A DNA stretch of 64,000 nucleotides from Trichobilharzia regenti (taxonomy: Eukaryota; Platyhelminthes; Trematoda; Strigeidida; Schistosomatidae). The stretch spans positions 83,984,903-84,048,902 of the forward strand of contig OX235262.1 of NCBI GenBank assembly GCA_944472135.2. The letters are read 5' to 3'. Position numbers and translations under genes: made by a program. Positions 53,745 to 63,985 of the stretch are shown here, one piece after another. The notes beneath the pieces are model-generated. The model made no database searches. It saw only the letters and a list, made by a program, of their open reading frames with translations, and had not been told where the DNA came from. How positions within the stretch are numbered: position 1 is the stretch's first letter; each line of letters opens with the position of its first letter.

Positions 53745-53930
53745 ACTTAATAGAGCAATAGAGAGAACAATTCCTGCAGCTAGACTAGTGCTCAGTTTCT
53801 CAACTAAACCAGTATTTTTACATAGCGAGTCAAGGATAATGTACCAAAAATGGCATAATTAGCGTATATCTATGAATTCAACTGCTCATGCGGAGCTAGT
53901 TAAATTGGTGATACTCAGAAGGCTTTATTC
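53745..53930 (+). pseudogene. Penelope-like element GIY-YIG start fragment
   Basis: Plus strand: RTIPAARLVLSFSTKPVFLH, then YIYEFNCSCGAS, a stop in place of the YIG lead-in Tyr, and IGDTQKALFMH. Only about 60 residues. Confidence 0.65.
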
Positions 53931-54001
53931 ATGCATACGCGCCTAGTTCTTCGGCAGTCTTCTTTTCAGCCTAAAGCATTTCTGTGTTATTGCTCAGCAT
54001 G

Positions 54002-54197
54002 GTCAGCGTCAGTGACAAAGCGGTTAGGAATCGCACCGACCATGCAAATGCTCTGGGGTTCGATCCTCTGCCGATGCACACCTGATATCTATGGTCGGCC
54101 TGCAAAATTCGGGCTACCGACTTCACTTACTGAAATTTCCATACTTTTACTAAAAAAAGGCTGTGTGAAATCAAGCTGCAATCAAAAAATGTTTTAA
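54002..54197 (+). mobile_element. tRNA-headed SINE (no hammerhead)
   Basis: GTCAGTGACAAAGCGGTTAGG, B-box GGGTTCGATCC, body CTGATATCTATGGTCGGCC, A-rich end. The acceptor-like stem is partly lost. Follows immediately after a PLE fragment. Confidence 0.8.
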
Positions 54198-54244
54198 AAA
54201 TTAAATGATTCAATTCAGCACAACTACAAATATCATCGGTAAAA

Positions 54245-55500
54245 GTAGGTAGGTTAGTCTTACTCCTGTCTTCATCTAAAAGGCGACGCTGAGATTTGCC
54301 TTGCGAACTACTCGGAATATGATACTGTATGGTTGTTGAAGCAGTTTCTTAATTATTTCACGGTAAATGCTAACGAAGGTTTTCACAGTCAGTGAAGTTG
54401 AGATAGAGATTTGATTGCCATTTTGCCCTTCTCGATGATGATGCGTAGAGCTGCAATCCAATCTGCACATGATTTGCTTATCCTGAATCAAGTTTGTTCC
54501 GGGCAGATTTGTGCACCAAGAGCGTCTTCTGGTCTACCCAGGATTATATGAATTAGTGTTTCAGTCGGGATAGACAGCAGCATCACTCCTTGCCGGTTCA
54601 TGTAGATACTAATGTCACTCTACAATACCATTTTTGCAAGGTAGCCTTCGAATCAGTCGGTGAGCACCTTTCCACGAAACCTGCAGCGTTGATCTCTTCC
54701 CAGATAGCAACCTGATTATCCGACTTAGTTTCCTGAAGTTTTTCTCACCTGAAGCCTATTCTATATCAGCTTCCATTCAGTCACAAATGTTTTTATTCCC
54801 CCCTAGCACTCTTCTTTACTATTTTGTTCAATGCGCTGTATGTTGTATTCAGCCTCTCATCTCATTGTTATTCTCTACGCTGTTTCATATTCTACTTCGT
54901 CATCTTTTTCTTCTCTATTAGCTTTGATGTGTTATTGTGTGTATACTCCAGTGCTAGAATACGCTCCCTGCAGTCCTAAAATCTCTGGAGAGTCATAGGT
55001 CCAAAAACATTTCTGCGTTTTCATGCAATTCAACAAGATCACCCCTCGACTGAGTTTTCCTCCTGCGTAGTCTGTTATCAGTTCGTCTTGTAATTATACC
55101 ATCTATTAGGGTCTTGATGTCGTAATCTTTCCTGTCCATTACCACTTGTTTTCTATCTGTAGAAATGTTCCTTCTTTTCCACTGCGTCAGTGCTGTTTAA
55201 TGGTGTGTAGAATTGTTTTATTTGAAATATTCTTACTTTTGAGTTGAATAATGCTCCCATTTTCCCGGGAAGATAGGTTCCTCCTACTTGACAGTCTTCG
55301 ATGCTGTTGGTTAGATCGTGACAGCCACTCTCTTAGTATATTCGTAGTTGTAGTCTTGATGACCGCACTGCACCTACAGTTAACAATTTGAAGAGTTCAC
55401 TTTGACTTCCATCTGCTCTCATGGGTTACTGGCATTTCTCTATTATATCTCCTTATTTCTTTTGCAGTGTAGGTAGCCTTTCCAGCTTCAAACATATTAT
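54245..55500 (-). pseudogene. RTE-clade retrotransposon, endonuclease to RT, strongly decayed
   Basis: Minus strand, upstream to downstream: ALFNSKVRIFQIKQFYTPLN followed by AVEKKEHFY (decayed QCYAPTN...EKKEFY endonuclease block, near 55230-55160), a charged linker, then the RT blocks CADQIAxLxIIIE-like (near 54430) and WQSNLYLNFTDCENLR (near 54400-54360). Virtually every block is in another frame. Older than the 13-16 kb copy. Confidence 0.55.
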
Positions 55501-55509
55501 AGATATTCT

Positions 55510-56305
55510 ATTTCATTGAAAGAAGCCACATCGACTGATTAGCATCCTGAAGGATTTTTTTACCTACGCGCGCCACTTCATCTCTCCGATTGCAAATGGG
55601 AACAACATGTAAAACGTGTATTATGTCTAAATATTCAAATATTATTTAAACCAATGGGAGTAAATCTAGTATCATAAAGCAGGTTATGCCACTGGTTACG
55701 TGAACTTGAATACAACTCATATTCCTGTAATAAAAACCAGTTAATAAAATATTTGCATAATTCGCCTGACATTGATTAATAAAACATGATTAAATTTAAT
55801 TAAATCTAAGAAACAGTATTCAGGTTTCTGTTTTAAATCTTGCCCAGTGCAAACTGTCAGCGCATGAGATTTACCAACAAAAGATTTACATATTTAATGT
55901 CAGTACATCATCATCATAATTCATAAAAAAAAGTAGTAGTAGACTATTTATACCTACCAGGATTCATGGAAACTTGTTTCAAATCGAATCAGACCCGTAA
56001 GACATCAATCATCTTTGAATAGTAGTATTAGTATTCAATGGAAAAAAAGAATGGAGCTTACATTTTTTAATCACCTTAGTCTTGTTTTAGTTCTTCGCTT
56101 CCTCTAAATAACGATGTGAATCTAACCACTGAAAGTGGGAAATTTTCAGACATAATAGAAGTTTCAGGTGTTAGCAAACTACTCTCTATCGTATATTGTA
56201 GAGGAACATGTTTTAGTAATTTTTGCTGAATTATACAAAATTCAAAATTCACTTTCATCAACATACAAAGTTTGAAAACTGGCAGTCTAATGATTTCCTT
56301 TTATA
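55510..56305. other. No recognised feature
   Basis: AT-rich DNA, no recognised repeat. Confidence 0.35.
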
Positions 56306-56334
56306 AATTTGAACACAGAAAGAAGAAACATTGG

Positions 56335-56383
56335 CGCAGAAGAATTTGGATCTATTTTATTTCGTTGATTCTCATCAGCTGCG
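56335..56383 (-). ncRNA. Candidate hammerhead ribozyme, family D (left arm)
   Basis: Minus strand: CGCAG, CTGATGA, GAATCAAC, GAA, a 20-nt stem III region, U, CTGCG. Stem I is perfect and the core complete; the palindrome of stem III is imperfect. Confidence 0.5.
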
Positions 56384-57080
56384 TACAACCTGAATTTTTC
56401 AATAAAATAAATATAAAAAGTGTGTAATTTTAACAAAGCTTTGTCCATTAGCAGGCATATTGTCAGAGAGTCATAGTAAAATAAGGCGTTGAGATTTACA
56501 GGGTGTCTAAAGTGTTACGACATACATATATAAATATCTTGCTAGAGAGAAGTTTCTTGATAAAAATTAATTAACAGGTGTTTTGTTAGGGTGGTAACAA
56601 AAGAAATTTAGCAGTATTTACGTAATTAGATAAATGAAGATCAAAATTTTATAATTTCAGTGTACATGAGGTCAGATGAGAAGTTGATGATGCAATACAA
56701 TGAGCAAAGCTTAGAAGATCAAGAAAAATGATCTCTTAAGATAGTCAAGCGAAACTAAGGGGGGGTGAAAAGATAAATTAACAAAATTAGAAAACAAGGA
56801 GTTATTTAGATGTCAGTCGCCAGGGTAACTGAAGTTCAACAACCATAAGTCAGGCTTCAGTTGTTTTACTGCTATACCCTAACAACACAACTATTAATTA
56901 GTTTTTTTTTAAAGAAACCTCTCTAACAAGATATATATATATGTCGTAACACTTTAGACACCCTGTAAATCTCAACGCCTTATTTTATTATGACTCTCTG
57001 ACAATATGCTTGCTAATGGACAAAGCTTTGTTAAAATTGTGCACTTTTTATTTTTATTTTATTGAAAAATTCAGGTTGTA

Positions 57081-57129
57081 CGCAGCTGATGAGAATCAAC
57101 GAAATAAAATAGATCCAAATTCTTCTGCG
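57081..57129 (+). ncRNA. Candidate hammerhead ribozyme, family D (right arm)
   Basis: CGCAG (57081-57085), CTGATGA (57086-57092), GAATCAAC, GAA (57101-57103), ATAAAATAGATCCAAATTCT (57104-57123), T, CTGCG (57125-57129). Mirror copy of 56335-56383. Confidence 0.5.
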
Positions 57130-57184
57130 CCAATGTTTCTTCTTTCTGTGTTCTAATAGGATTACCATTGAAAAGAGTTCATAG

Positions 57185-57725
57185 GTTATATATGTCCAAA
57201 CCAAGTTCACTTTTAACGGTTTGAAAAAATTTGGGCATTGGGTATATGATATTCATTATAAAAAAGGTTTTTTTGTATTTCCCAATGAATGAAAAACAAA
57301 ACGATATTGTTTTTACTGACAACAAAAAAACGACCCAGACTGACGAACAATGATCAAGTATTTCACAATCTACACTTAGTTTTGTTATCTTTACCAATTC
57401 ACCAACTTGACAACTAACGAACGATGATCAAGTTAGTAAACTTTGTTTTGATATAATAACAGATATACTATTACCTTTGTTATTTGGTTTGAGTGATCTT
57501 CATTGTTATTTTGACCTTCAATATGTCCCATTAAGTTGAACTAAGTCTATTTTTTCTCACCCCTTTATTTTTTTGTTATATATGTTCTGAGATTTTGTAA
57601 ATTCCGGTCTAATAATACTTTGATAAAGCTATTAGCAGCATTAAATAGTGAAACGTCTGTAAACACAACAATATCGTTCTGTTTTTCATTCATTGGGAAA
57701 TACAAAAGACCTTTATTATAAGGAG
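57185..57725. repeat. Dispersed repeats shared with 5.0 kb and 33 kb
   Basis: 57190-57310 matches 5030-5150. 57400-57560 (TTACCTTTG...CACCCCTTTATTT) matches part of the 33090-33530 repeat on the minus strand. 57680-57720 is an inverted piece of the first. Mosaic of old repeats; no coding. Confidence 0.55.
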
Positions 57726-57729
57726 TTCA

Positions 57730-58045
57730 TAGGTTAGTTATTAGTATAACAGATTATAAATTTATAGGTGAAACTACTTTGAAAAAAATACATCCAGTCT
57801 GGTAAATTCTAATTATTAGTCGCAGTGTTGTGACAAACAGTCATTTTACGCCATTCTATCAGGTCTGTCACAAATTTTAAAATAATTACCGTCATTGTTT
57901 GAAGTATACGGCGGAAAAATATTCTCTTAAGTCGTCAAAAAGTATATTATTTTACTGTTATGCTTAGACATTCAAGTAAAATATTCTCCAAAATAACTGT
58001 GCCTAGACTGAAGGTTTTCTTAGGAGTTTCTGGTAATTTCATTTA
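57730..58045. other. No recognised feature
   Basis: AT-rich interval. Confidence 0.3.
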
Positions 58046-58049
58046 AGTA

Positions 58050-58440
58050 GGACTTTATTTTGATTGGACACTAGTAACTAGTGTGATGTGTCTAGTCCTT
58101 TCTTTGGTGCAGACTGAATTTTGTCAGTCAAGTTTGTAATGTGACCACCGTTCTAGGTAGCTCGCCATCACGGTGCACATAGATTTGATCGTATTAGATG
58201 TTTGGAGGCAATCGACTGTAGTGGATATAATGGATAGTCCTACAGGAGGTCAATCGTGGGCCCAAATAGCTCAGTGGTAACGTCTCTGACTGCAGCACTG
58301 GGTGAGGCGGGTTCGAATGTCACAAGGGACATGAGTTCCTTTAGGGTCACAGATATGCTTTGCTGACTGATGAGTGCCATCTAGCAGGAAACCTGGGTTC
58401 AAGGCTTCCTGTCGATTGCCTCCAAACATCTAATATCATC
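58050..58440 (+). mobile_element. Family C tRNA-hammerhead SINE, most complete copy
   Basis: TTGATTGGACACTAGTAACT opens the unit. The tRNA-like head follows at 58258-58320 (GGGCCCAAATAGCTCAGTGG, GTAACGTCTCTGAC, GCGGGTTCGAATGTC with perfect B-box), then ACATGAGTTCCTTTAGGG. The hammerhead is at 58356-58405 and the tail TTCCTGTCGATTGCCTCC to CATCTAATATC. An internal GTATTAGATGTTTGGAGGCA at 58194 is an inverted copy of the tail, so part of the unit is foldback. Confidence 0.85.
58356..58405 (+). ncRNA. Hammerhead-like motif, family C, with CTGA duplication
   Basis: GCTTTG, CTGA, CTGATGA (58367-58373), GTGC-CATCTA-GCAG, GAA, ACCTGGGT, T, CAAGGC. GCTTTG would pair with CAAGGC (one G-U), but an extra CTGA lies between stem I and the core, a likely tandem slip. 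Probably inactive in this form. Confidence 0.5.
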
Positions 58441-58449
58441 AAGTAGGAC

Positions 58450-58980
58450 TTTGCTTATTCTAGCTATGTATTCAAAAATCTTTAATAATCTTTTCCTCCT
58501 TGAATTTTTCCAACATATTATATATTTACTCATAAGATGTACTTTCCGCATAGATCTAAGAACCTTCTACAATGATCATTGACATTACAGACACTATAAT
58601 ACTTCTTAAAAAGACTTTAAAAATAGTGTATTCTATGGTTTGAAGTTCTTTTAACTAAGACACATTTTTGTAATGGTATACGATGCATATTTCCTCGAGT
58701 TCTACAACTGAAGAAATAACCATCCATATGCAAAGGACTAGACTATGCACACAAAAGAAGTTTTGCAAGCACTTCCTCTGCATTGATTTCACTTTCAGAA
58801 TTCTTTTCTTCTTTTCACCGTTTGTTTGGTACTGTCGAATCTCACCCGCTTTATTCGCTGACTTGGTGATATCCACTTATCTTTATTTCTACGTTTTGCA
58901 GAGACTGCATCTGGTTTTCCGGATGATTAACCGTTATTACGCAATCATTGATAAAATTAAGGTTGCAAAAGAAATGGTTC
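58450..58980. other. No recognised feature
   Basis: AT-rich interval without recognised features. Confidence 0.3.
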
Positions 58981-58984
58981 AAGT

Positions 58985-59150
58985 AATCCTATAGTGGACG
59001 AATTGGCTGTTGAAGCGATGGTATCTGGATTCGAATCTCAGTAGGAAGACCGTTAATTGCTGTAAGAATACAGGCACATCCAGGTGAGGAGTCACAAATG
59101 AAACGAAATTCTCTCCTGGGTTCCAGTACTAGTCACTATCCATCAAAAAC
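58985..59150 (+). mobile_element. Sm-alpha-type hammerhead SINE, strongly diverged
   Basis: CCTATAGTGGACGAATTGGC, GGATTCGAATCTCAG (B-box-like), CAGGCACATCCAGGTGAGGA, GAAACGAAATTC and CTCCTGGGTTCCAGTACTAG keep the Sm-alpha order. The core CTGA is changed and stem II destroyed. Confidence 0.7.
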
Positions 59151-59154
59151 AACC

Positions 59155-59845
59155 AAGTTCACATCTAGTGGGTTTCAAATCAAACAGTATTCATTATTCA
59201 TAGGTATTCTCTTGATTTTAAATTATTTTTCAATAAGAATTATATTCCTTCTTCTTCATTTAGTCGTTATGACCAAATAACTAACTGCTGCACTGCATAT
59301 ACCTAGTGAAAAAGTTTATATGAATGCTGTTGTACACCTAAGTAAGGACAACCATCGGAAAAACACTACTCACTGAAGTGCTTTTTCTCTTCCTTTTGAT
59401 GTCCCGATGAGCATATTTTTGTATATTGTAAATAAAATGTCAAGTTCTGAAAAGTATCGGAAACCTAAAAACAGAATATTACATTTTTTTCTCTGGCTAT
59501 TATGCTGTTGTCTTTCATAATAATAATAAAACAAGGTTCTTCTATATCCAAAGGCAAAATGACCGCCTTGCCGACAAAATTGTAATATCTTCTAAGATAT
59601 CTCTCACTGTGTAGGGCATCATAGTACTAATCTATTCTATAACTTTCAGAAACATCCCAATAGCAAGATAAATTTATCATTACATTTCTATTCTTCTATC
59701 AGTAATTTACAAAAAGAATGAATTTGAAAATTACAGTTGCAAATATTTTTTTTATTAAACATTAGTATTCCTTAACCTATAAACCGCGTATTAGTAAACT
59801 TGTGTGTGTTTCCTTAACAGCTTTCTTTGTAGTTAACAGCTACAC
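59155..59845. other. No recognised feature
   Basis: AT-rich interval without recognised features. Confidence 0.3.
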
Positions 59846-59854
59846 TAGTCATTC

Positions 59855-60550
59855 ACTATTATTATTATTGTTCCCTTGGGTTCCTAGTGGAAAATAGGGT
59901 ATCAACTGCACGTCTTCCTTCTGTTGTACTTTTCACCTGCATCTATTCCAGTCCATACTGTTTTAACTCCTCTTCACACAATCTTCTCCATATCACCCTT
60001 GCACTGACGTTCCACTCGCCGCTTGCTTCCCTTTCGGCCTGGTTCCACTCGAGCAATGGCCTGACGCGGGCGCGATGGCACCCAGCGGTCTCCTCAGCGA
60101 ATGTCCAATCCATCTCCACTTTCTCCCGCATATTTGTTGTGCGATTGGTTCTTGGTTTGTTTGTCCCCAGCCATAGTTTCTTGTTGGTGATTCTTTCCGG
60201 CCCGACCATCTGATCTTCAGTATAGAGCCAGCGAAGACAGTTGTTGGTTGATGAAAGTCTTCAATAGGCTGTTGGAAATATTCTTTGTGACTCACCCACC
60301 AAGCTTCTGATCCGTATAGAAGAGCTGACTGACTTAATATTTGTATTGAAAATCCGACCAAATTTTGTTGTTGATGCTGGCTGAGTGAGGAAGATTTCCA
60401 GATTGGTTTCAGTTTGTTGATGAATGTGTTTCTCGCCTTCCCGATTCTCGCTCGGTTTGACATTCTCGTCCATTCCGACTGCCTGTATTTGAGACAATGC
60501 TCCCCAGATAAGTGAAGTGAATGAAGTAACCTCTTTCAAATAGTCATTCA
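59855..60550 (-). pseudogene. RTE-clade retrotransposon, 3' part, relatively young
   Basis: Minus strand from 60550: NDYLKEVTSFTSLIWGALSQ, MDENVK, MSNRARIGKARNTFINKLKP, IWKSSSLSQ, SALLYGSEAWWVSHKEYFQQ, ERITNKKLWLGTNKPRTNRT, ARVRPLLEWNQAEREASGEW, then the RRLCEEELKQYGLE block. Ends at ATTATTATTATTG (59853-59870), the reversed (AAT)n tail. High identity to 15580-16226 at block level; a few shifts. Confidence 0.88.
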
Positions 60551-60559
60551 CTTCTGTTT

Positions 60560-60770
60560 ATATATTACAAAAGGTCGAATGTTTTTATGTCAGGCTAGGA
60601 AATTATATTGACTTCTAAATAATTAAGTGTCTCATTGTTAAGATAATCAAATCACTTTGCTTTATTTATATTTGTCAATTCCATTATATGTGTGTTTATA
60701 ATAGACTTATGCTATATTATATTATTTGATAAACAATCCCTATTAGAGAAAATAATGAAAATACAAAACA
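60560..60770. other. No recognised feature
   Basis: Short AT-rich interval. Confidence 0.3.
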
Positions 60771-60771
60771 C

Positions 60772-60838
60772 TTAGTTCGGTGAAGAGGCGGTTTTCGGCA
60801 ACAAATTCATTTTCTTTAGCTATACAATCGCATGTTAA
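60772..60838 (-). mobile_element. Family E (PLE-like) terminus
   Basis: CTTAGTTCGGTGAAGAGGCG, GTTTTCGGCAACAAATTCAT and TAGCTATACAATCGC match the termini at 21742-21800 and (reversed) 37050-37112. Diverged, solitary end. Confidence 0.6.
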
Positions 60839-60844
60839 TAAATT

Positions 60845-61245
60845 TTCCTCTTACAAAAGAGGACAGTAAAAATAATCATTGAATTATTGTAAGCACAGCT
60901 GTTATTATTATTATCAGGCAAATTCTGATGTTACATAAGAGACTGGAAGAGGTACAAAAGCTATGTAGACAGAATAGTTCTTGATATTACTTGTACTTGT
61001 CTTGAAGAGGGAAGAGCTAAAAATGTTCAGGTAAACAAGACATTATCTTAAAGGATAGTGTGCTGTATGTCCTCTGATGTTTTTGTCTGTTCAAATACTT
61101 TATTTTAACTTCACACGCAACCAAAGCAATTTACAAGGAAAAACATGAATTCTAAGGTCAAGAAACATTTTAACAAGTCTCTTAGATATGATAGAGAAGA
61201 TGCGTATCTCAGGTGGATGATTTTGACGTTTTTGTGTTCTCTGAG
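60845..61245. other. No recognised feature
   Basis: AT-rich interval. Confidence 0.3.
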
Positions 61246-61249
61246 TTGG

Positions 61250-61385
61250 ATAGTTAATTTGCGAAGCTTTCATTACCCTACTAAGCAGATATCTTCAGTG
61301 CATACTTCAATTCGAAGTGAGCTTTTAGATTTCTCCGCGAGTTTATTAGTCATCTCTCCTGGTGACCTTGCAAGTGATTGGTTTT
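61250..61385 (-). pseudogene. Penelope-like element C-terminal tail, inverted partial copy
   Basis: Reverse complement of about 61690-61815: CGAAGTGAGCTTTTAGATTT, CTCCGCGAGTTTATTAGTCA and CTCTCCTGGTGACCTTG match GACTAATAAACTCGAGGAGA and neighbours. It lies head to head with the plus copy starting at 61385. Confidence 0.75.
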
Positions 61386-61860
61386 TCTTAGGCTAGCCGT
61401 GGAAAGACATGACATCCACACACTCATATCACTATATACAGACAACCACGAACATCAATTCGACTGGGACAACGTTCAAATATTAGACAGAGGAAACATC
61501 AGGAATGCTAGAGAATTTTGAGAAGCCTGGTATTCCGATGAATCGTCAATCAATAGACACATTGAAATCGACAAAATTTATCAACCGATAAGAAGGAAAC
61601 CTCACACACAAGGAGTCAAAGTTCAAGTCAAAGGAACGATCAGTTCCAATACAAGTAACCTAGAAGGTGTGAAAACACACAAAAACAACCAATCATGTCC
61701 AAGGTCGCCAGGAGAGATGACTAATAAACTCGAGGAGAAATCGAAAAGCTCAATTCAAATTCAAGTTTGCGCTGAAGATATCTGCCTAGCAGGGCAATGA
61801 AAGCTTTGTAGATAAACCTTCAAGCTCAGGCACCACAACCACATCAAAAACAAGTCTTCT
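61385..61860 (+). pseudogene. Penelope-like element C-terminal tail
   Basis: In one frame with few breaks: HEHQFDWDNVQILDRGNIRN, AREF, then WYSDESSINRHIEIDKIYQP, IRRKPHTQGVKVQVKGTISS, NTSNLEGVKTHKNNQSCPRS, PGEMTNKLEEKSKSSIQIQV, CAEDICLAGQ and a stop at about 61800. The H(x)nFDWDxVxILDR...REFLEAW...SINRH pattern is the PLE tail after the nuclease. GIY-YIG and RT absent. Confidence 0.85.
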
Positions 61861-61869
61861 TTACTGTCG

Positions 61870-62435
61870 TGGATTAAAGTGTCAATTTTATTCTCCTGAA
61901 ATGTTGCATAATAAACGGTTTTTGCAATCCTTTTATTCTTCCTTATTTTTCTAACCTATTTTCAAATAGTTTCCTATCCGTTATTTTCAAATGACTGTTA
62001 ATCACTTCACTTATCAGTTGTCTACCGTCAAGTGCACAAGATTACACACTATAATTTACACGCATACATTTTGACTTATGCTTTAAGAGCCGATTATAGT
62101 ATCTGACCTTTGTTAATTAGCATTGCATATGTCACGGAATAATTGTTTGCAAAATCCATCCAGAATGGTATATCTGTAATATTAATACTTATTTAGATAT
62201 CATAAGAAAAAGGGGTTAAACAGCAAGGAAAGTTTTCTTTACGACGATTCATTTTTATGAATTGTACAGTCGTAATTATATTTAGAACGACAAGTGGGAC
62301 AAAAGAAATCTAACCGGGGACAGTTCAAAGTGAAAGCAGTAATAGTAACAATTGACGTAATAAAGGAAGAGTATACAAATTGAATAGACAAAATGAAAAA
62401 AAATTGGTAGAGCCAAAATCTGATTAGGGGTTACC
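61870..62435. other. No recognised feature
   Basis: AT-rich interval. Confidence 0.3.
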
Positions 62436-62439
62436 ATAC

Positions 62440-62690
62440 TTTAGCAAAAAGGGATAAAGACCATGAAAGTTGGAGGGGTGGAACGAGCACTTTTTGTGCA
62501 CAGAGATCTGTCTTTTCTGTTTCGAAAGCCGAAGCTTCAGCAATATAGATGAGTTCGGTACGTAGTATTTTTCAGCAAATTACTTTTTTCCCTTGTAGAT
62601 GACTTTAAAGGTGGAGGCTATAAAGACAGGGTGATCATTGTCGACCAGATGTTCAGTGATATATTATAATTAACAAAGAAATCTTTAGAC
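62440..62690 (-). pseudogene. Penelope-like element C-terminal fragment
   Basis: Minus strand: EHLVDNDHPVFIASTFKVIY, then a stop, EKYYVPNSSILLKLRLS with a shifted IAEASAFETEK, and KTDLCAQKVLVPPLQLS at the end. Matches the HLVxxDH...FKVIY...AEA...LCAQK pattern. Confidence 0.75.
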
Positions 62691-62699
62691 CATTCAGAT

Positions 62700-63535
62700 A
62701 CTGGTAAACTTTTTCCTCGAAAAATGCATTATATAGTGTAAGGTGCATTCAAGAAGGGATAACTAATTGAAAGTTAGAAAGGAGGGAGAAGTTGGCATGA
62801 TGTAATAAGTGTGAGATAATAAGTAGTCAATAAGCTCATATAGAATGGACAGGAACAAGCGGAAAGACGATAAAGTGATTTTATATAAAATCTGTATAAA
62901 AACAATGTTATTAATTAACAGTAATAGATTGGTAAGAAAATATGGATAATGGTAATAATAATGGCAATGAAATAATGGCAATAATAACAATAACAGTAAA
63001 CTTACTTAATAAAATAGAAGAAACATGATTATAGTAATTCCTGCCTCTTTTCTAACTTGCAATTAGTCATCTTTTCTAGGTTAAACCTTACATTATGTAA
63101 TACATTTTCTGAGGACAGTTTTTATCAGTATCTGATTGATCTAAAGATTTCTTTGTTAAATATAACTACGATTGAACTGATTATGAAAACGGATGGTCAA
63201 AACAAAAATTTTCTTCGCTGTTTACGCCTTTTTCTTGTGACTCTACGTGGGAATATTTCGCTAATTATTTAGATACTTCAACCAACTTCGTAATTATTAT
63301 CCTTTTCTCTCTCTCTCTCTCTCATTATTCTAACATCTGCATATCTTATTATTCGTCTTTATTCTTGTTTAATCTCTAATTATAATGCTTCTCTTTGTGA
63401 GAGTACGATGATATTGATAATTTGTTGTTATACAATGTGATTTTGTTTGAGTGAATCAAGGTCATTCTCGCCTTGAAATGTCTGCAGGAATTGATTATTC
63501 ACGTGACGTTTCTATGATAGACTGCCTAAGTGAAA
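62700..63535. other. No recognised gene; (CT)n at 63306-63323
   Basis: AT-rich with GGTAATAATAATGGC-type simple sequence around 62950 and a (CT)9 run at 63306-63323. Confidence 0.4.
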
Positions 63536-63539
63536 TTTC

Positions 63540-63985
63540 TTCGTCAACAATATAAGTATCTTTAAAACAGTTAGTTCCGTTTATGAATTTAGGTAAAGCA
63601 ATAAGCAGACGTAATTTGTCTGAATCGTGTAATGTATTTGCGCTCACAACGCATTTCGAAAAATCTGATAGCACATGGACTTGTCATAGCAATATATATA
63701 TATCTATTTATGAAATTAATAAAAGGGTAAGAGGTGAGAAAATAGACTTAGGTCAAGTTGAAAGGACATATTCAAGGTCAAAATAACAATGAAAACCACT
63801 AAACCAAATAGCCGAGGTAATAGTACATCTACTATGGTATCAAAACAAAATTTACCAAGGAAGGTTTAATGCGATGACGAATAGTTTTTGAACGCATTAA
63901 AGTGGCTTGAACTTTCTAATTCCTAGGGCTTCTACAAACTTTAGGATACGCCCCAAAAACGTTTTATAGATAGGTTTAAAAGATC
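63540..63985 (+). repeat. Two-copy coding-like repeat (with 33090-33530)
   Basis: The plus frame 63583-63786 reads MNLGKAISRRNLSESCNVFA and YEINKRVRGEKIDLGQVERT; the flanking match extends to TTAGGATACGCCCCAAA at 63940. The copy at 33 kb is on the opposite strand. Identity is clearly above chance and the frame is shared. Protein family not recognised. Confidence 0.55.

Larger units (their letters stand above)
56311..57153. mobile_element. 0.84-kb palindrome with divergent family D hammerheads
   Basis: The arms 56311-56592 and 56874-57153 are inverted copies (left GAACACAGAAAGAAGAAACA, right end its complement) around a 0.28-kb spacer. Each arm carries one family D hammerhead pointing outward. 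No frame of interest. The inner part (GTCTAAAGTGTTACGACATA) was not seen elsewhere in the window. Confidence 0.85.

Noticed and set aside
59887..60213. 108-codon plus-strand frame
   Set aside because: It is the antisense of an RTE 3' coding module read on the minus strand.
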